Shown here: piece by piece, positions 53,894 through 60,518 of the stretch
Layout: every line of letters starts with the position of its first letter
Numbering within the stretch: position 1 is the first letter of the stretch
Assembly (NCBI RefSeq): GCF_013407145.1
Contig: NZ_CP026993.1
Span: forward strand, 1,138,590 to 1,202,589
Length of the DNA: 64,000 bases
Direction: 5' to 3'
DNA from: Nitrosopumilus cobalaminigenes
GTDB taxonomy: Archaea > Thermoproteota > Nitrososphaeria > Nitrososphaerales > Nitrosopumilaceae
Made by a program: the position numbers and the translations under genes
The notes under the pieces: generated by a model
What the model was told of the DNA's origin: nothing
Database searches by the model: none
Seen by the model: only the letters and a program-made list of their open reading frames with translations

Positions 53894-54025
53894 ACTTTGC
53901 TTGATATCTCATAGTACTAAAATCAATTTTTTAACAAATGTTAATATCTGAAATGCAGTTACGGTCTTATCAAAATTAATCAATAATAGTTGAATTTGTA
54001 GAGATTTGTATTTCTGAGGGGTTAT

Positions 54026-54142
54026 CTAAATACTAGGTGGTTTCACTTTATCCCAACAAACAACACAAAGATACCCATAACAAATAATCTGACCTTTGCT
54101 CAAATCATCCCCACATGTTTTACATGTAATTTGACAAGTCAT
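54026..54142 (-). CDS. 38-residue zinc-ribbon mini-protein
   Basis: ATG at 54142 and TAG at 54028-54026 enclose 38 codons. The product has CKTCGDDLSKG and then CYGYLCVVCW, together a likely four-Cys zinc site. Its ATG overlaps the stop of the mini-gene at 54139-54249 (ATGA), which argues for translational coupling and against chance. Confidence 0.6.
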   Translation of the reverse strand: MTCQITCKTCGDDLSKGQIICYGYLCVVCWDKVKPPSI

Positions 54143-54249
54143 TCTAGAATTTTATGACATATTACGCATTCTCGTTTGCCATTCAAATTATCCATCACAA
54201 TTGATGGGAAATGAACGCAGTTTTTTTGTTTTAGTATTTGAAATGTCAA
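54139..54249 (-). CDS. 36-residue zinc-binding mini-protein, TTG start
   Basis: A frame from TTG at 54249 to TGA at 54141-54139 encodes a product with NCVHFPSIVMDNLNGKREC and then VICHKILE. It matches the product at 55568 in pattern: NC-x-H, about 14 residues, (R)-x-EC-x2-CHK-x-LE. This repeated pattern supports the gene despite its TTG start. An internal ATG gives only 18 residues and would lose the first Cys/His pair. Confidence 0.5.
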   Translation of the reverse strand: MTFQILKQKNCVHFPSIVMDNLNGKRECVICHKILE

Positions 54250-54383
54250 TTTTACCTATAGATGTATTTTCAAATCCATAATTAAATAAGACAAGAATTG
54301 TGTCCATTCTGAATGAAAACAACTAGACTTGTGATCAAAATAGAAAATACTATATTTTTATTCTAGGAAAAAAACAGTAATTC

Positions 54384-54539
54384 ATGCAAGTTGAAACAAT
54401 TCAAACTGAAGAACTATCAGAATTAGATTCATTAGTTAATGAAATTGTAAAACAAAGACGAATCATAGATGTGAAACTAACAACCACAGTAGTTCAAGAA
54501 AGGATCATTTACACAGCTCTTGTAATTCTTGATGATTGA
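54384..54539 (+). CDS. 51-residue protein of unknown function
   Basis: The product is acidic at its start (QVETIQTEELSELDSLVNEI) and ends in a strand-like VQERIIYTALVILDD. A TATA-like TATATTTTTATT at 54350-54361 is centred about 28 nt before the ATG, consistent with a leaderless transcript. No family is recognised; it has no Cys, unlike its neighbours. Confidence 0.55.
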   Translation: MQVETIQTEELSELDSLVNEIVKQRRIIDVKLTTTVVQERIIYTALVILDD

Positions 54540-54591
54540 TTATTTATTCATCTATTCCTGAAAGACCTGAAACAGCCCCAAACTGAAAACC

Positions 54592-54744
54592 ATGGCTGCT
54601 AAAGATTTGGGACATGTCTCTAGGTCTTATTGGTATTTGGGCTTTGAATTCATCTACCAATATTTTTCACTAAATATCTCAATATCAAATCATATTTCAG
54701 ATGTAAAAAAATTGTTCTCAGCCAATACAAAGTCAACTAGATGA
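54592..54744 (+). CDS. Possible 50-residue protein
   Basis: An ATG-initiated frame ends in TGA at 54742-54744. The product has an aromatic-rich middle (SRSYWYLGFEFIYQYFSLNI), unlike random translation of AT-rich DNA, but no recognised motif. No clear promoter is seen. Otherwise the 270 bp between 54540 and 54812 hold nothing recognisable. Confidence 0.3.
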   Translation: MAAKDLGHVSRSYWYLGFEFIYQYFSLNISISNHISDVKKLFSANTKSTR

Positions 54745-54812
54745 CTTGGTAGTGAATTTAATCAAATGAGGTATTTGTTAAATTTCCCTATTCAAAATAA
54801 TATTTGCAAATA

Positions 54813-54947
54813 TTGAAGATTCGTAAACCATTATTTTCATCAGATAAAGAAATAATCAAAACATGTTCTATATGTGGTAATAAATTCAAAGATCAAGATA
54901 GTGATTTTTGTTCATCAAAATGTGCTTCACAACATCAAGGGATTTAA
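54813..54947 (+). CDS. 44-residue zinc mini-protein (CxxCG ... FCSxxC), TTG start
   Basis: TTG at 54813 starts a product with TCSICGNKFKDQDSDFCSSKC, a four-Cys treble-clef-like knuckle, ending ASQHQGI. The spacing and the FCSSKC core match the mini-proteins at 17938 and 54957. It is nine bases upstream of the next mini-gene on the same strand. Confidence 0.6.
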   Translation: MKIRKPLFSSDKEIIKTCSICGNKFKDQDSDFCSSKCASQHQGI

Positions 54948-54956
54948 AAAGTTAGA

Positions 54957-55088
54957 ATGAAAAATCAAAAATGCCTTTGTTGTGGAAGACAGTCAATGAC
55001 AGATATGGGATTTTATTGTTCTTATCAATGTGAATTTATTGCATCAATCACTAGAAAGAAATTTTATAATAAAAAAGAACTACAGTAA
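54957..55088 (+). CDS. 43-residue zinc mini-protein (CxCCG ... YCSYQC)
   Basis: ATG at 54957 and TAA at 55086-55088. The product has CLCCGRQSMTDMGFYCSYQC and then a basic helix (TRKKFYNKKELQ). The Cys pattern is the same as in the gene just upstream. The pair looks like a tandem duplication that diverged. Confidence 0.6.
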   Translation: MKNQKCLCCGRQSMTDMGFYCSYQCEFIASITRKKFYNKKELQ

Positions 55089-55287
55089 AATTGTGATTGA
55101 AGGTTTTTCTTTCCGTATGGGTTTTACCAACTAGGTTTTGCCTACAAACCTTGTGACGGCAAATCAGAATTAAAATTCATTAATTTAAACTTGATGAACA
55201 ATTTACATTCAAAATAACAAGTTGACTTTATTCTAAATGAAATCAAAATGATATATCTTTAATATCAAAATCAACAATACCTATCTC

Positions 55288-55354
55288 GTGCGACATTGAC
55301 ATAGCATGTCAGAGAGATGCCTTCGTATCCAGACAGCATAGTCATTTGACGCAC
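55288..55354 (+). ncRNA. Candidate structured RNA with closing stem and three hairpins
   Basis: In the gene-free stretch 55089-55448 lies a GC-richer block. GTGCG (55288-55292) pairs with CGCAC (55350-55354). Inside are hairpins 55297-55302/55306-55311 (TGACAT/ATGTCA), 55316-55320/55325-55329 (GATGC/GTATC) and a weak 55332-55334/55341-55343. The overall shape is a four-way junction of 67 nt. It lacks the conserved tRNA positions and T-arm. The strand is uncertain. The rest of the stretch shows no gene. Confidence 0.4.
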
Positions 55355-55448
55355 TAATAATTTCATTAATCTAGTTGATATCATTGAGATTGAAGTCAAC
55401 TTCTCCATCATTTATTATTAAAAATAATCTTAGCATGTTGGATAAAAA

Positions 55449-55547
55449 ATGAAATATAATTGTCGAGAATGCAAATTCAAATGGGAAGGAAATTCTGACA
55501 CATTTTATACAGTGTTAGAACATGAAAAAATTCACGTGACAGAATAA
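55449..55547 (+). CDS. 32-residue single-C2H2-finger protein
   Basis: The product is essentially one finger: CRECKFKWEGNSDTFYTVLE then HEKIH, with C-x2-C and H-x4-H spacing. ATG at 55449, TAA at 55545-55547. It resembles single C2H2 fingers of archaea and lies 20 bp upstream of another mini-gene on the same strand. Confidence 0.6.
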   Translation: MKYNCRECKFKWEGNSDTFYTVLEHEKIHVTE

Positions 55548-55567
55548 AACCACATTAAGGAAATACG

Positions 55568-55687
55568 ATGTCATCTAAAATACCAACACAAGCAAATTGC
55601 TCACATGAAGCCAAAGTAATGATGCCTGGTCACAAGAGTCGATACGAGTGTACCACGTGTCATAAATTTTTAGAAATATCCACATAG
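55568..55687 (+). CDS. 39-residue zinc-binding mini-protein
   Basis: ATG at 55568 and TAG at 55685-55687. The product contains NCSHEAKVMMPGHKSRYEC and TTCHKFLEIST. The NC-x-H ... YEC-x2-CHK-x-LE pattern is shared with the mini-protein at 54139-54249 on the other strand, so the two are paralogues. Confidence 0.6.
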   Translation: MSSKIPTQANCSHEAKVMMPGHKSRYECTTCHKFLEIST

Positions 55688-55752
55688 ATTCAGAAAAATG
55701 AACCTAGACCTAGCAATAATGCAAGAAAAACAGTTATTCAACAATCACATTT

Positions 55753-56529
55753 TTAGATAATTTTTCCAGTTACAGCATCCACTCGGGCAACTACAACCTT
55801 GTTTTTCTCATCATAACATTTTGTCTCATAAATTGGAACAAAAATCTCCTGAAATTTAGTCACAACGTATTCCTCATGATTGATTATCAAATCATGTTTT
55901 AGACTTTCTTTTAATTTATGAAATAGTTTTGAAAAAAGCTCATTGTTAGTCATCTTGATTTTTCGAGTATGGCTTTTGTTTACATCAAGTACATTTTGGA
56001 CGAAATTTTCTACTGCATCAGAATCAGTACTATAATCAAAAGTAGTTTCCAATCCATTATGATCAAAATACATAGAATCAGTCATACTTTTGACTGCATT
56101 TTCAGTTACATTGAGTTCCAAATCTTGTTTAGTAATTCCAACACCTTGTTTCATTTTTTTACCAAATTTCTTCCACACGCCTGATTCATTTAAGACAGGA
56201 AATTTTTTAGTTCCAATTGCAACTTCGACAACATCAGGGTCAACCTTAATCATGTATGAAGCATTCCTATCAAAATCAATTTCATAGTGACCTAAAATGA
56301 AAACATATTGTTCCAAATACAATTGTGGAGTTTCAACTGTTATCTCATCTGATTTTGGACGTCTTAATGCAGAACCAAAAAACGATGTTTTCTTTTTATC
56401 TAAAATTTCAATAATGTCTTGAGGTAATAGTTTAGTCCTAAGCACAATAGTTTCTTTTGTTGGAATATTACTAGGTTTTAGATTTCTTTCATCTGTCAAT
56501 TTTATTTCAAATCCTTTCTGTCCATTCAA
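55753..56529 (-). CDS. Protein of unknown function in a SHOCT-gene operon
   Basis: The 258-residue product is soluble, without signal peptide or membrane span, and rich in charged beta-strand-like segments. Its end, FVPIYETKCYDEKNKVVVARVDAVTGKII, resembles a beta-hairpin domain of the PepSY/archaeal DUF type but is not assigned. The ATG overlaps the stop of the upstream SHOCT gene by four bases, so the two products probably work together. The last 60 bp lie close to the mini zinc-protein cluster. Confidence 0.7.
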   Translation of the reverse strand: MNGQKGFEIKLTDERNLKPSNIPTKETIVLRTKLLPQDIIEILDKKKTSFFGSALRRPKSDEITVETPQLYLEQYVFILGHYEIDFDRNASYMIKVDPDVVEVAIGTKKFPVLNESGVWKKFGKKMKQGVGITKQDLELNVTENAVKSMTDSMYFDHNGLETTFDYSTDSDAVENFVQNVLDVNKSHTRKIKMTNNELFSKLFHKLKESLKHDLIINHEEYVVTKFQEIFVPIYETKCYDEKNKVVVARVDAVTGKII

Positions 56530-57002
56530 ATTCTATCTAAGATCTTTTTCTTTTTCTCATTGAATTCTTTCTCAGTAATGATTCCTAATTCTTTGAGTTT
56601 AGCTAATTTTTCTAGAATTTCAAGACTTGAAGCACCATATTGTGTACCAAGTTTGATCCTACCCACAATTAATTCAAAAAAGTAAAAAAAAGCATTGGAA
56701 ATTTTTTTATAAAATTTAGGGCTTTTCTTTATGAACATACTTTTTTGCTCTAAACCTTTTTCTCTAATTTTTAATGAATTGATTTTTAATGATTTTAGAT
56801 ATTCTTGGGATTTTAGAAAATCCGTAGTATTGTTAGTGATTTGGTTTATTTTTTCTAGGGATTCTTTACCTATCTGCTTTCCTTGTTCAACAGTTTGAGC
56901 ATAATTCTTTGTAACATCTTCTATAATGTGCTCTTGTTTTTTCTTGAGGTTTTTTCCAAAATTCTGCGATTTTTCTTTTTTATTGACCATGCATTCTACC
57001 AT
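56526..57002 (-). CDS. Coiled-coil protein with C-terminal SHOCT domain
   Basis: The 158-residue product is helical and highly charged in its first 95 residues (KKKQEHIIEDVTKNYAQ ...), with a hydrophobic patch near 100-112 (ISNAFFYFFELIVG) that may touch the membrane. It ends in LAKLKELGIITEKEFNEKKKKIL, the SHOCT motif that mediates oligomerisation in many surface or phage-related proteins. An ATG at residue 6 is also possible. It is the first gene of a two-gene operon. Confidence 0.75.
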   Translation of the reverse strand: MVECMVNKKEKSQNFGKNLKKKQEHIIEDVTKNYAQTVEQGKQIGKESLEKINQITNNTTDFLKSQEYLKSLKINSLKIREKGLEQKSMFIKKSPKFYKKISNAFFYFFELIVGRIKLGTQYGASSLEILEKLAKLKELGIITEKEFNEKKKKILDRI

Positions 57003-57096
57003 ATGCCTGAATTATTAATCCGAATACAAGTTGATTCCATTATGAATCAAGTCAATTATCCCCTATCTTAATAGTTTGAAAGTGATATACTATCCA

Positions 57097-57162
57097 AGTG
57101 AATTCGTGATAAGACAGCTGTACACTCCCTTCGGTACAGGTCTGCCTTCACGTAAATTCACT
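57097..57162 (+). ncRNA. Candidate structured RNA: long four-segment hairpin
   Basis: A nested hairpin is formed by AGTGAATT/AATTCACT (57097-57104 with 57155-57162), CGTG/CACG (57105-57108 with 57149-57152), AGAC/GTCT (57112-57115 with 57140-57143) and CTGTAC/GTACAG (57118-57123 with 57134-57139), capped by a ten-base loop. In total 22 base pairs are within 66 nt, much richer in GC than the flanks. It lies in the 289-bp gap between divergent genes and is followed by a TATA-like TATAAAAG. The direction of transcription is not known. Confidence 0.5.
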
Positions 57163-57291
57163 ATAAAAGAATGAAAATTAAATTGAAACTTGAAAATAAA
57201 CATAAGCAAATGCCTCAATTACTGTACAATAGAGTGGAGAAGTGTTGATGACTCTAAATCTTAATTATTTGGGAACAGTGGTATAGATATT

Positions 57292-57750
57292 ATGTATAAA
57301 ACGATACTTGTACCTCATGCAGGAACTGCTGCTGGAGATGAGGCATTAAAGCATGCAATACACATAGCAAAAATGAGTTCATCAAAAATTATTATTCTTA
57401 ATGTGATCAAGCCTTGGTCAAACCCATTATTTGAAGAAATTGGCGATGATGATGCCACAACTCATGTACAAATAGAATCAATTATGACAAATATGCAAGA
57501 TCATGTTAGGAAGTTTTTAGCCAAACGAGTAGCGCAGTGTAGAGAAAGCGGTATAGAATGTGACGGTATTTTCAGAACAGGTAATCCAGCCAATTCCATA
57601 GTCAAATATGCAAATGACGAAAAAATAAATCTCATAGTTATGGCCAAAATGAAAAAATCTGAAGAGTATAAATCATTTTTTAAAATTGGAGGGACTGCAA
57701 AAAAAGTCCAAGACAAATCAGACTGTTCAATTTTGCTAGTTGAAACATAA
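57292..57750 (+). CDS. Universal stress protein (UspA family)
   Basis: The 152-residue protein has the UspA alpha/beta fold: KTILVPHAGTAAGDEALKHAIHIA at the start, and near the C-terminus VMAKMKKSEEYKSFFKIGGTAKKVQDKSDCSILLV. The ATP-binding G-x2-G-x9-G-S pattern is modified (MAKMKK in place of MGxxG), so nucleotide binding is doubtful. Function is stress-related by family only. Confidence 0.85.
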   Translation: MYKTILVPHAGTAAGDEALKHAIHIAKMSSSKIIILNVIKPWSNPLFEEIGDDDATTHVQIESIMTNMQDHVRKFLAKRVAQCRESGIECDGIFRTGNPANSIVKYANDEKINLIVMAKMKKSEEYKSFFKIGGTAKKVQDKSDCSILLVET

Positions 57751-57853
57751 CGTGTACTGAAAATTTTCTTTTTACACTTTAACTAGACTTTGTCTCAAAA
57801 AAATAAAACTTGTATTTTTGAAGGTGTGGCTAGTTTTATGATAAAATATGTGA

Positions 57854-58582
57854 TTAGTTTGTTAGGACTTGCTCTAAAATTGTAATTTGAATATTTGCGA
57901 CATTGTTAGCATGAATTTGTGTTACATATGTTCTGCATACATTTGAAGGAATGTCCTTGTCGGAGCCTACTTGAATAGATTCAATTTTAGATTTTACCAA
58001 TACTTTGGCTTTGTCAATTTTCTGGTCTCCTGCACATATGTTAAATTTCACATCAAACTTGTCTTTTCCAATATTTGTAGTTGATAAAATTTTCACAGTA
58101 GGTTCAAAAGATAGTTTAGGAGCCTCGTTTTTGGCTTTTTGATTAAACTCTAAGAACTTTTCATTTAATTTTTCTAATCTGTCATCCCCTTGATATTTCC
58201 AAACAGGATCTTGGTAAAGTTTCACACAAATATTGATGAAATTGACATGATCATATTTAGCGACGAATTGAGGTTTTCCGATATTCTTGTAGGATTGATA
58301 CAATATTGAACATTGATTAATTCTAGGTTTTGTAACAGTTACATCTGTTGATGTGATTGTAGGATCAAGAAGAGCATTTTTTTCCTGCTCATCTAGAAAT
58401 ATTATTTTATTATTTATCAAATATTTGAGGGATTCAAGATATTCTTGTTCCGTAATTATTCCCTGACCATACCAAAGTGCAGTATTTTTTACCCAATCTG
58501 GAATAAGGGATTCTGCATAAGTAAATGATACTCCAAAGAACAAAATCAAAACAAATGGAATTAGTAAAAATACTTTATTCAA
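57854..58582 (-). CDS. Secreted protein with N-terminal Trp module
   Basis: The 242-residue product has a signal peptide (residues 1-23, ending in TYA). The module DWVKNTALWYGQGIITEQEYLESLKYLINN follows directly (residues about 29-60), as in the cupredoxin at 35579. The remaining 170 residues are unassigned and contain four Cys. Part of the C-terminal region (KTNIGKDKFDVKFNICAGDQ, IDKAKVLVKSKIESIQVG) recalls the two paralogues downstream, which also have CAGDK/CAKD and a -V-SD-S-x-V-(R/K)-xV-like strand. It may therefore share their fold. Confidence 0.78.
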   Translation of the reverse strand: MNKVFLLIPFVLILFFGVSFTYAESLIPDWVKNTALWYGQGIITEQEYLESLKYLINNKIIFLDEQEKNALLDPTITSTDVTVTKPRINQCSILYQSYKNIGKPQFVAKYDHVNFINICVKLYQDPVWKYQGDDRLEKLNEKFLEFNQKAKNEAPKLSFEPTVKILSTTNIGKDKFDVKFNICAGDQKIDKAKVLVKSKIESIQVGSDKDIPSNVCRTYVTQIHANNVANIQITILEQVLTN

Positions 58583-58647
58583 TAATTATTGAAATACAAA
58601 CTTCAATAAATCATTTGACTTTTAATAAAAAAGAAAAAAATAGAAAA

Positions 58648-59235
58648 TTATCCATGAATTATGAACAATAGTCTATAATATTCTGCTCTTGCATCTTTGA
58701 GTTCCTTTCGTAATTCAACGATTTCACTAGATAGTTTAACCAGTTTTGAAGTGTTTTCTGGACTATCAGGTGATTTTACAAGTTTTTGTAGTGCAGTGTT
58801 TCTTTCACTAAGCAATACCTTGATGTCACCTAATCGCTTTTCAGCGGTGTTTGCCATTTTGGTCACTGTATCTTTTGTGAAGAGTTTTCCTTTGATGGTG
58901 TCAGGGCTTGCTGCTTTGATTTGAGTAGCAGAAACTTGACATGCATTTGGACTCAAGTCTATTGCAAGTTTTACAGATCTTACTTCGCTGTCAGAGCTAA
59001 CTACAACTTCTGGAGAGCGAATTGGTTTATCACCAGCACATGCTTCAAAGACATAGGTATAGGCGATAGTTCTACTCTCTGATTGGAATATTGGTGCTTG
59101 GCCTGCAACGTTTGCAATTTTTACTTTTTTGACTGTCGGATTTAGTTGGGCATCTACTGCAGGTAAATTAAAACCTGAAATTAGCAAAATCGAAGCCAAT
59201 GCAATAGCAGCAAACATGATTGTTTGGTTATTCAT
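58648..59235 (-). CDS. Secreted protein with C-terminal coiled coil (tandem paralogue 1)
   Basis: ATG at 59235 gives 195 residues (TTG at 59244 is also in frame). A signal peptide (FAAIALASILLISGF, cleavage after VDA) is followed by a beta-rich domain with VFEACAGDKPIRSPEVVVSSDSEV and a second Cys near 100. A long helical C-terminus follows (RLGDIKVLLSERNTALQKL ... ELRKELKDARAEYYRLLF). It is clearly paralogous to the gene at 59420, with the same signal peptide and a conserved promoter, so it arose by tandem duplication. Function unknown. Confidence 0.8.
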   Translation of the reverse strand: MNNQTIMFAAIALASILLISGFNLPAVDAQLNPTVKKVKIANVAGQAPIFQSESRTIAYTYVFEACAGDKPIRSPEVVVSSDSEVRSVKLAIDLSPNACQVSATQIKAASPDTIKGKLFTKDTVTKMANTAEKRLGDIKVLLSERNTALQKLVKSPDSPENTSKLVKLSSEIVELRKELKDARAEYYRLLFIIHG

Positions 59236-59277
59236 TAATGTCAATCTAAAGAATCATGCATATCAATAAAGTAGACA

Positions 59278-59295
59278 TTTGCCACCAGTGACAAT
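59278..59295. promoter_or_regulatory. Operator-like palindrome, copy 1 (degenerate)
   Basis: TTTGCCACCAGTGACAAT is the counterpart of the perfect palindrome at 60032, at the same distance (43-60 nt) upstream of the ATG of paralogue 1 and just upstream of its TATA-like region. It differs at two positions from perfect symmetry. Confidence 0.35.
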
Positions 59296-59309
59296 TTATC
59301 GAATATCAA

Positions 59310-59362
59310 AATCAAGTTAAACAACAGTTTGATACAAAGTAAAATAATCAGAGCAAAAGACA
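59310..59362. repeat. 53-bp exact direct repeat, copy A
   Basis: This segment is identical to 60073-60125, 763 bp away. It contains the former start region of the CBS gene and marks one edge of a tandem duplication. Confidence 0.95.
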
Positions 59363-59403
59363 AAAAATATTTCAACACACATAGTTACACTAGAGAATAT
59401 TAA
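59329..59403 (+). pseudogene. Truncated 5' fragment of a CBS-domain gene
   Basis: A frame from TTG at 59329 repeats the first 11 codons of the intact CBS gene at 60092 exactly (IQSKIIRAKD), then diverges and stops at 59403. It lies at the same position relative to paralogue 1 as the intact CBS gene does to paralogue 2. It is best read as the remnant left by the duplication. Confidence 0.65.
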
Positions 59404-59419
59404 AAAAGAAAAGAAAAGA

Positions 59420-59989
59420 CTAGTTTCTAAGTACAAATAATAGATTATAGTATTCGTTTCTTGAATCTTTAAGGTCTTTTCTTAATTCAGTCAATTTTTC
59501 ACTAAGATCATTGATCTTTGCAATATTTTCTCTCTTTGTAGGATCATTACCTTCTATAGATGAAATTATTTTTTCAAGTTCGGTATTTGTATTAGAGATT
59601 TCAGATTTTATTTTAATCAGCCTCTTTTCAGCCTCATTAATCATTGAGTTGATCTTTGATTTGTCAACTTTCTTTAGTTGAATTGTATCTTTATCAAATG
59701 CTTTGATTGTAGATGAAGTAATTTTGCATGTATTAGAATATAGTGCCTTGTTCAGTTTGACTGTTTTTACTTGACTGTCAGAGGTGATTATAACTTCAGG
59801 GGATCTCATAATGATGTCCTTTGCACATACTTGGAAAACTACACTATGAGTTCCTAGTGAAGACGAAGTAATCAATTTGATCTCGGTATTTTTGCTTGTT
59901 TGAGCACTAGCTGAAGATAATCCAAATCCAGATATTAGTAGAATTGATGCCATAGCTATTGCAGCAAACATGATTGTCTTATTATTCAT
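59420..59989 (-). CDS. Secreted protein with C-terminal coiled coil (tandem paralogue 2)
   Basis: ATG at 59989 gives 189 residues (TTG at 59998 also in frame). It has the same layout as the gene at 58648: signal peptide (FAAIAMASILLISGF, cleavage after ASA), a beta-rich domain with VVFQVCAKDIIMRSPEVIITSDSQV and two Cys, then a helical C-terminus (RLIKIKSEISNTNTELEKI ... ELRKDLKDSRNEYYNLLF). Signal peptide and C-terminal helix are the best conserved parts between the copies. Function unknown. Confidence 0.8.
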   Translation of the reverse strand: MNNKTIMFAAIAMASILLISGFGLSSASAQTSKNTEIKLITSSSLGTHSVVFQVCAKDIIMRSPEVIITSDSQVKTVKLNKALYSNTCKITSSTIKAFDKDTIQLKKVDKSKINSMINEAEKRLIKIKSEISNTNTELEKIISSIEGNDPTKRENIAKINDLSEKLTELRKDLKDSRNEYYNLLFVLRN

Positions 59990-60031
59990 TATTATCAATC
60001 CAAGGAATCATGCATATCAATAAAACAGATA

Positions 60032-60049
60032 TTTGTCACCAGTGACAAA
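60032..60049. promoter_or_regulatory. Operator-like perfect palindrome, copy 2
   Basis: TTTGTCAC-CA-GTGACAAA is an 18-bp element with 8-bp arms. It lies between the divergent paralogue 2 and CBS genes, just upstream of the paralogue's TATA-like region (about 60018-60029 on the minus strand). It is a likely binding site for a dimeric regulator. Confidence 0.5.
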
Positions 60050-60060
60050 ATCTATCTACC

Positions 60061-60070
60061 ATAAAATATC
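60061..60070 (+). promoter_or_regulatory. TATA box of the CBS gene at 60092
   Basis: ATAAAATATC is centred about 27 nt before the TTG at 60092, which predicts a leaderless mRNA beginning at that TTG and supports it as the true start. The equivalent position in the duplicated copy has decayed. Confidence 0.5.
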
Positions 60071-60072
60071 AG

Positions 60073-60125
60073 AATCAAGTTAAACAACAGTTTGATACAA
60101 AGTAAAATAATCAGAGCAAAAGACA
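60073..60125. repeat. 53-bp exact direct repeat, copy B
   Basis: This segment is identical to 59310-59362. It spans the start of the intact CBS gene. Confidence 0.95.
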
Positions 60126-60490
60126 TCATGGATATCGATTCATTATGTGTTGAGTCTCAGTTATCAAACAAAGAAGTTGCAAGAAAAATGATAGAGTTGA
60201 ACAAAAGTGCAGTCATAGTCATTAAAAAAGACACACCTGTTGGAATTATAACATACAAAGATTTAGTCATGAACAATGTTGTTTCAGAAAATTCAGTAAA
60301 TAGACCTATTTTAGAAACTATGTCATCCCCACTAATTCATTGTGGTCCAGAACAATCAATTTGGGAAGTAATGGATTTAATGTATAGTAGAAACCTTAAA
60401 AAAATTGCAATAATTGATGAGTATGATAAATTATTAGGAATAGTAAATTCAACAGATATAGTAAAAGTATTCTCAAATTTAAAAAACTAA
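60092..60490 (+). CDS. Two-CBS-domain regulatory protein (copy 2), TTG start
   Basis: The 132-residue protein has one CBS pair: RAKDIMDIDSLCVESQLSNKEVARKM, SAVIVIKKDTPVGIITYKDLVM, then ETMSSPLIHCGPEQSIWEVMDLM and KKIAIIDEYDKLLGIVNSTDIVKVF. It is paralogous to the gene at 34067. TTG at 60092 keeps the RAKDIM strand that starts the first CBS domain; the ATG at 60128 would remove it. It converges with an HTH gene, 28 bp apart. Confidence 0.83.
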   Translation: MIQSKIIRAKDIMDIDSLCVESQLSNKEVARKMIELNKSAVIVIKKDTPVGIITYKDLVMNNVVSENSVNRPILETMSSPLIHCGPEQSIWEVMDLMYSRNLKKIAIIDEYDKLLGIVNSTDIVKVFSNLKN

Positions 60491-60518
60491 TTATGAGAAA
60501 AAATTTAAAAAAATCCAA

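Noticed and set aside
54026-54249. Toxin-antitoxin pair (two small overlapping genes)
   Set aside because: Both products are zinc-knuckle-like, neither resembles a known toxin or antitoxin, and one is paralogous to a solitary gene at 55568.
55288-55354. A tRNA gene
   Set aside because: The size and multi-hairpin shape are suggestive, but there is no T-arm consensus, no 7-bp acceptor stem and no plausible anticodon loop.
53395-57291. Integrated element using tRNA-Met as attachment site
   Set aside because: No integrase gene and no second copy of the tRNA 3' end (GAGTTCGAAACTCG...) was seen in the window. A decayed island remains possible but cannot be supported.
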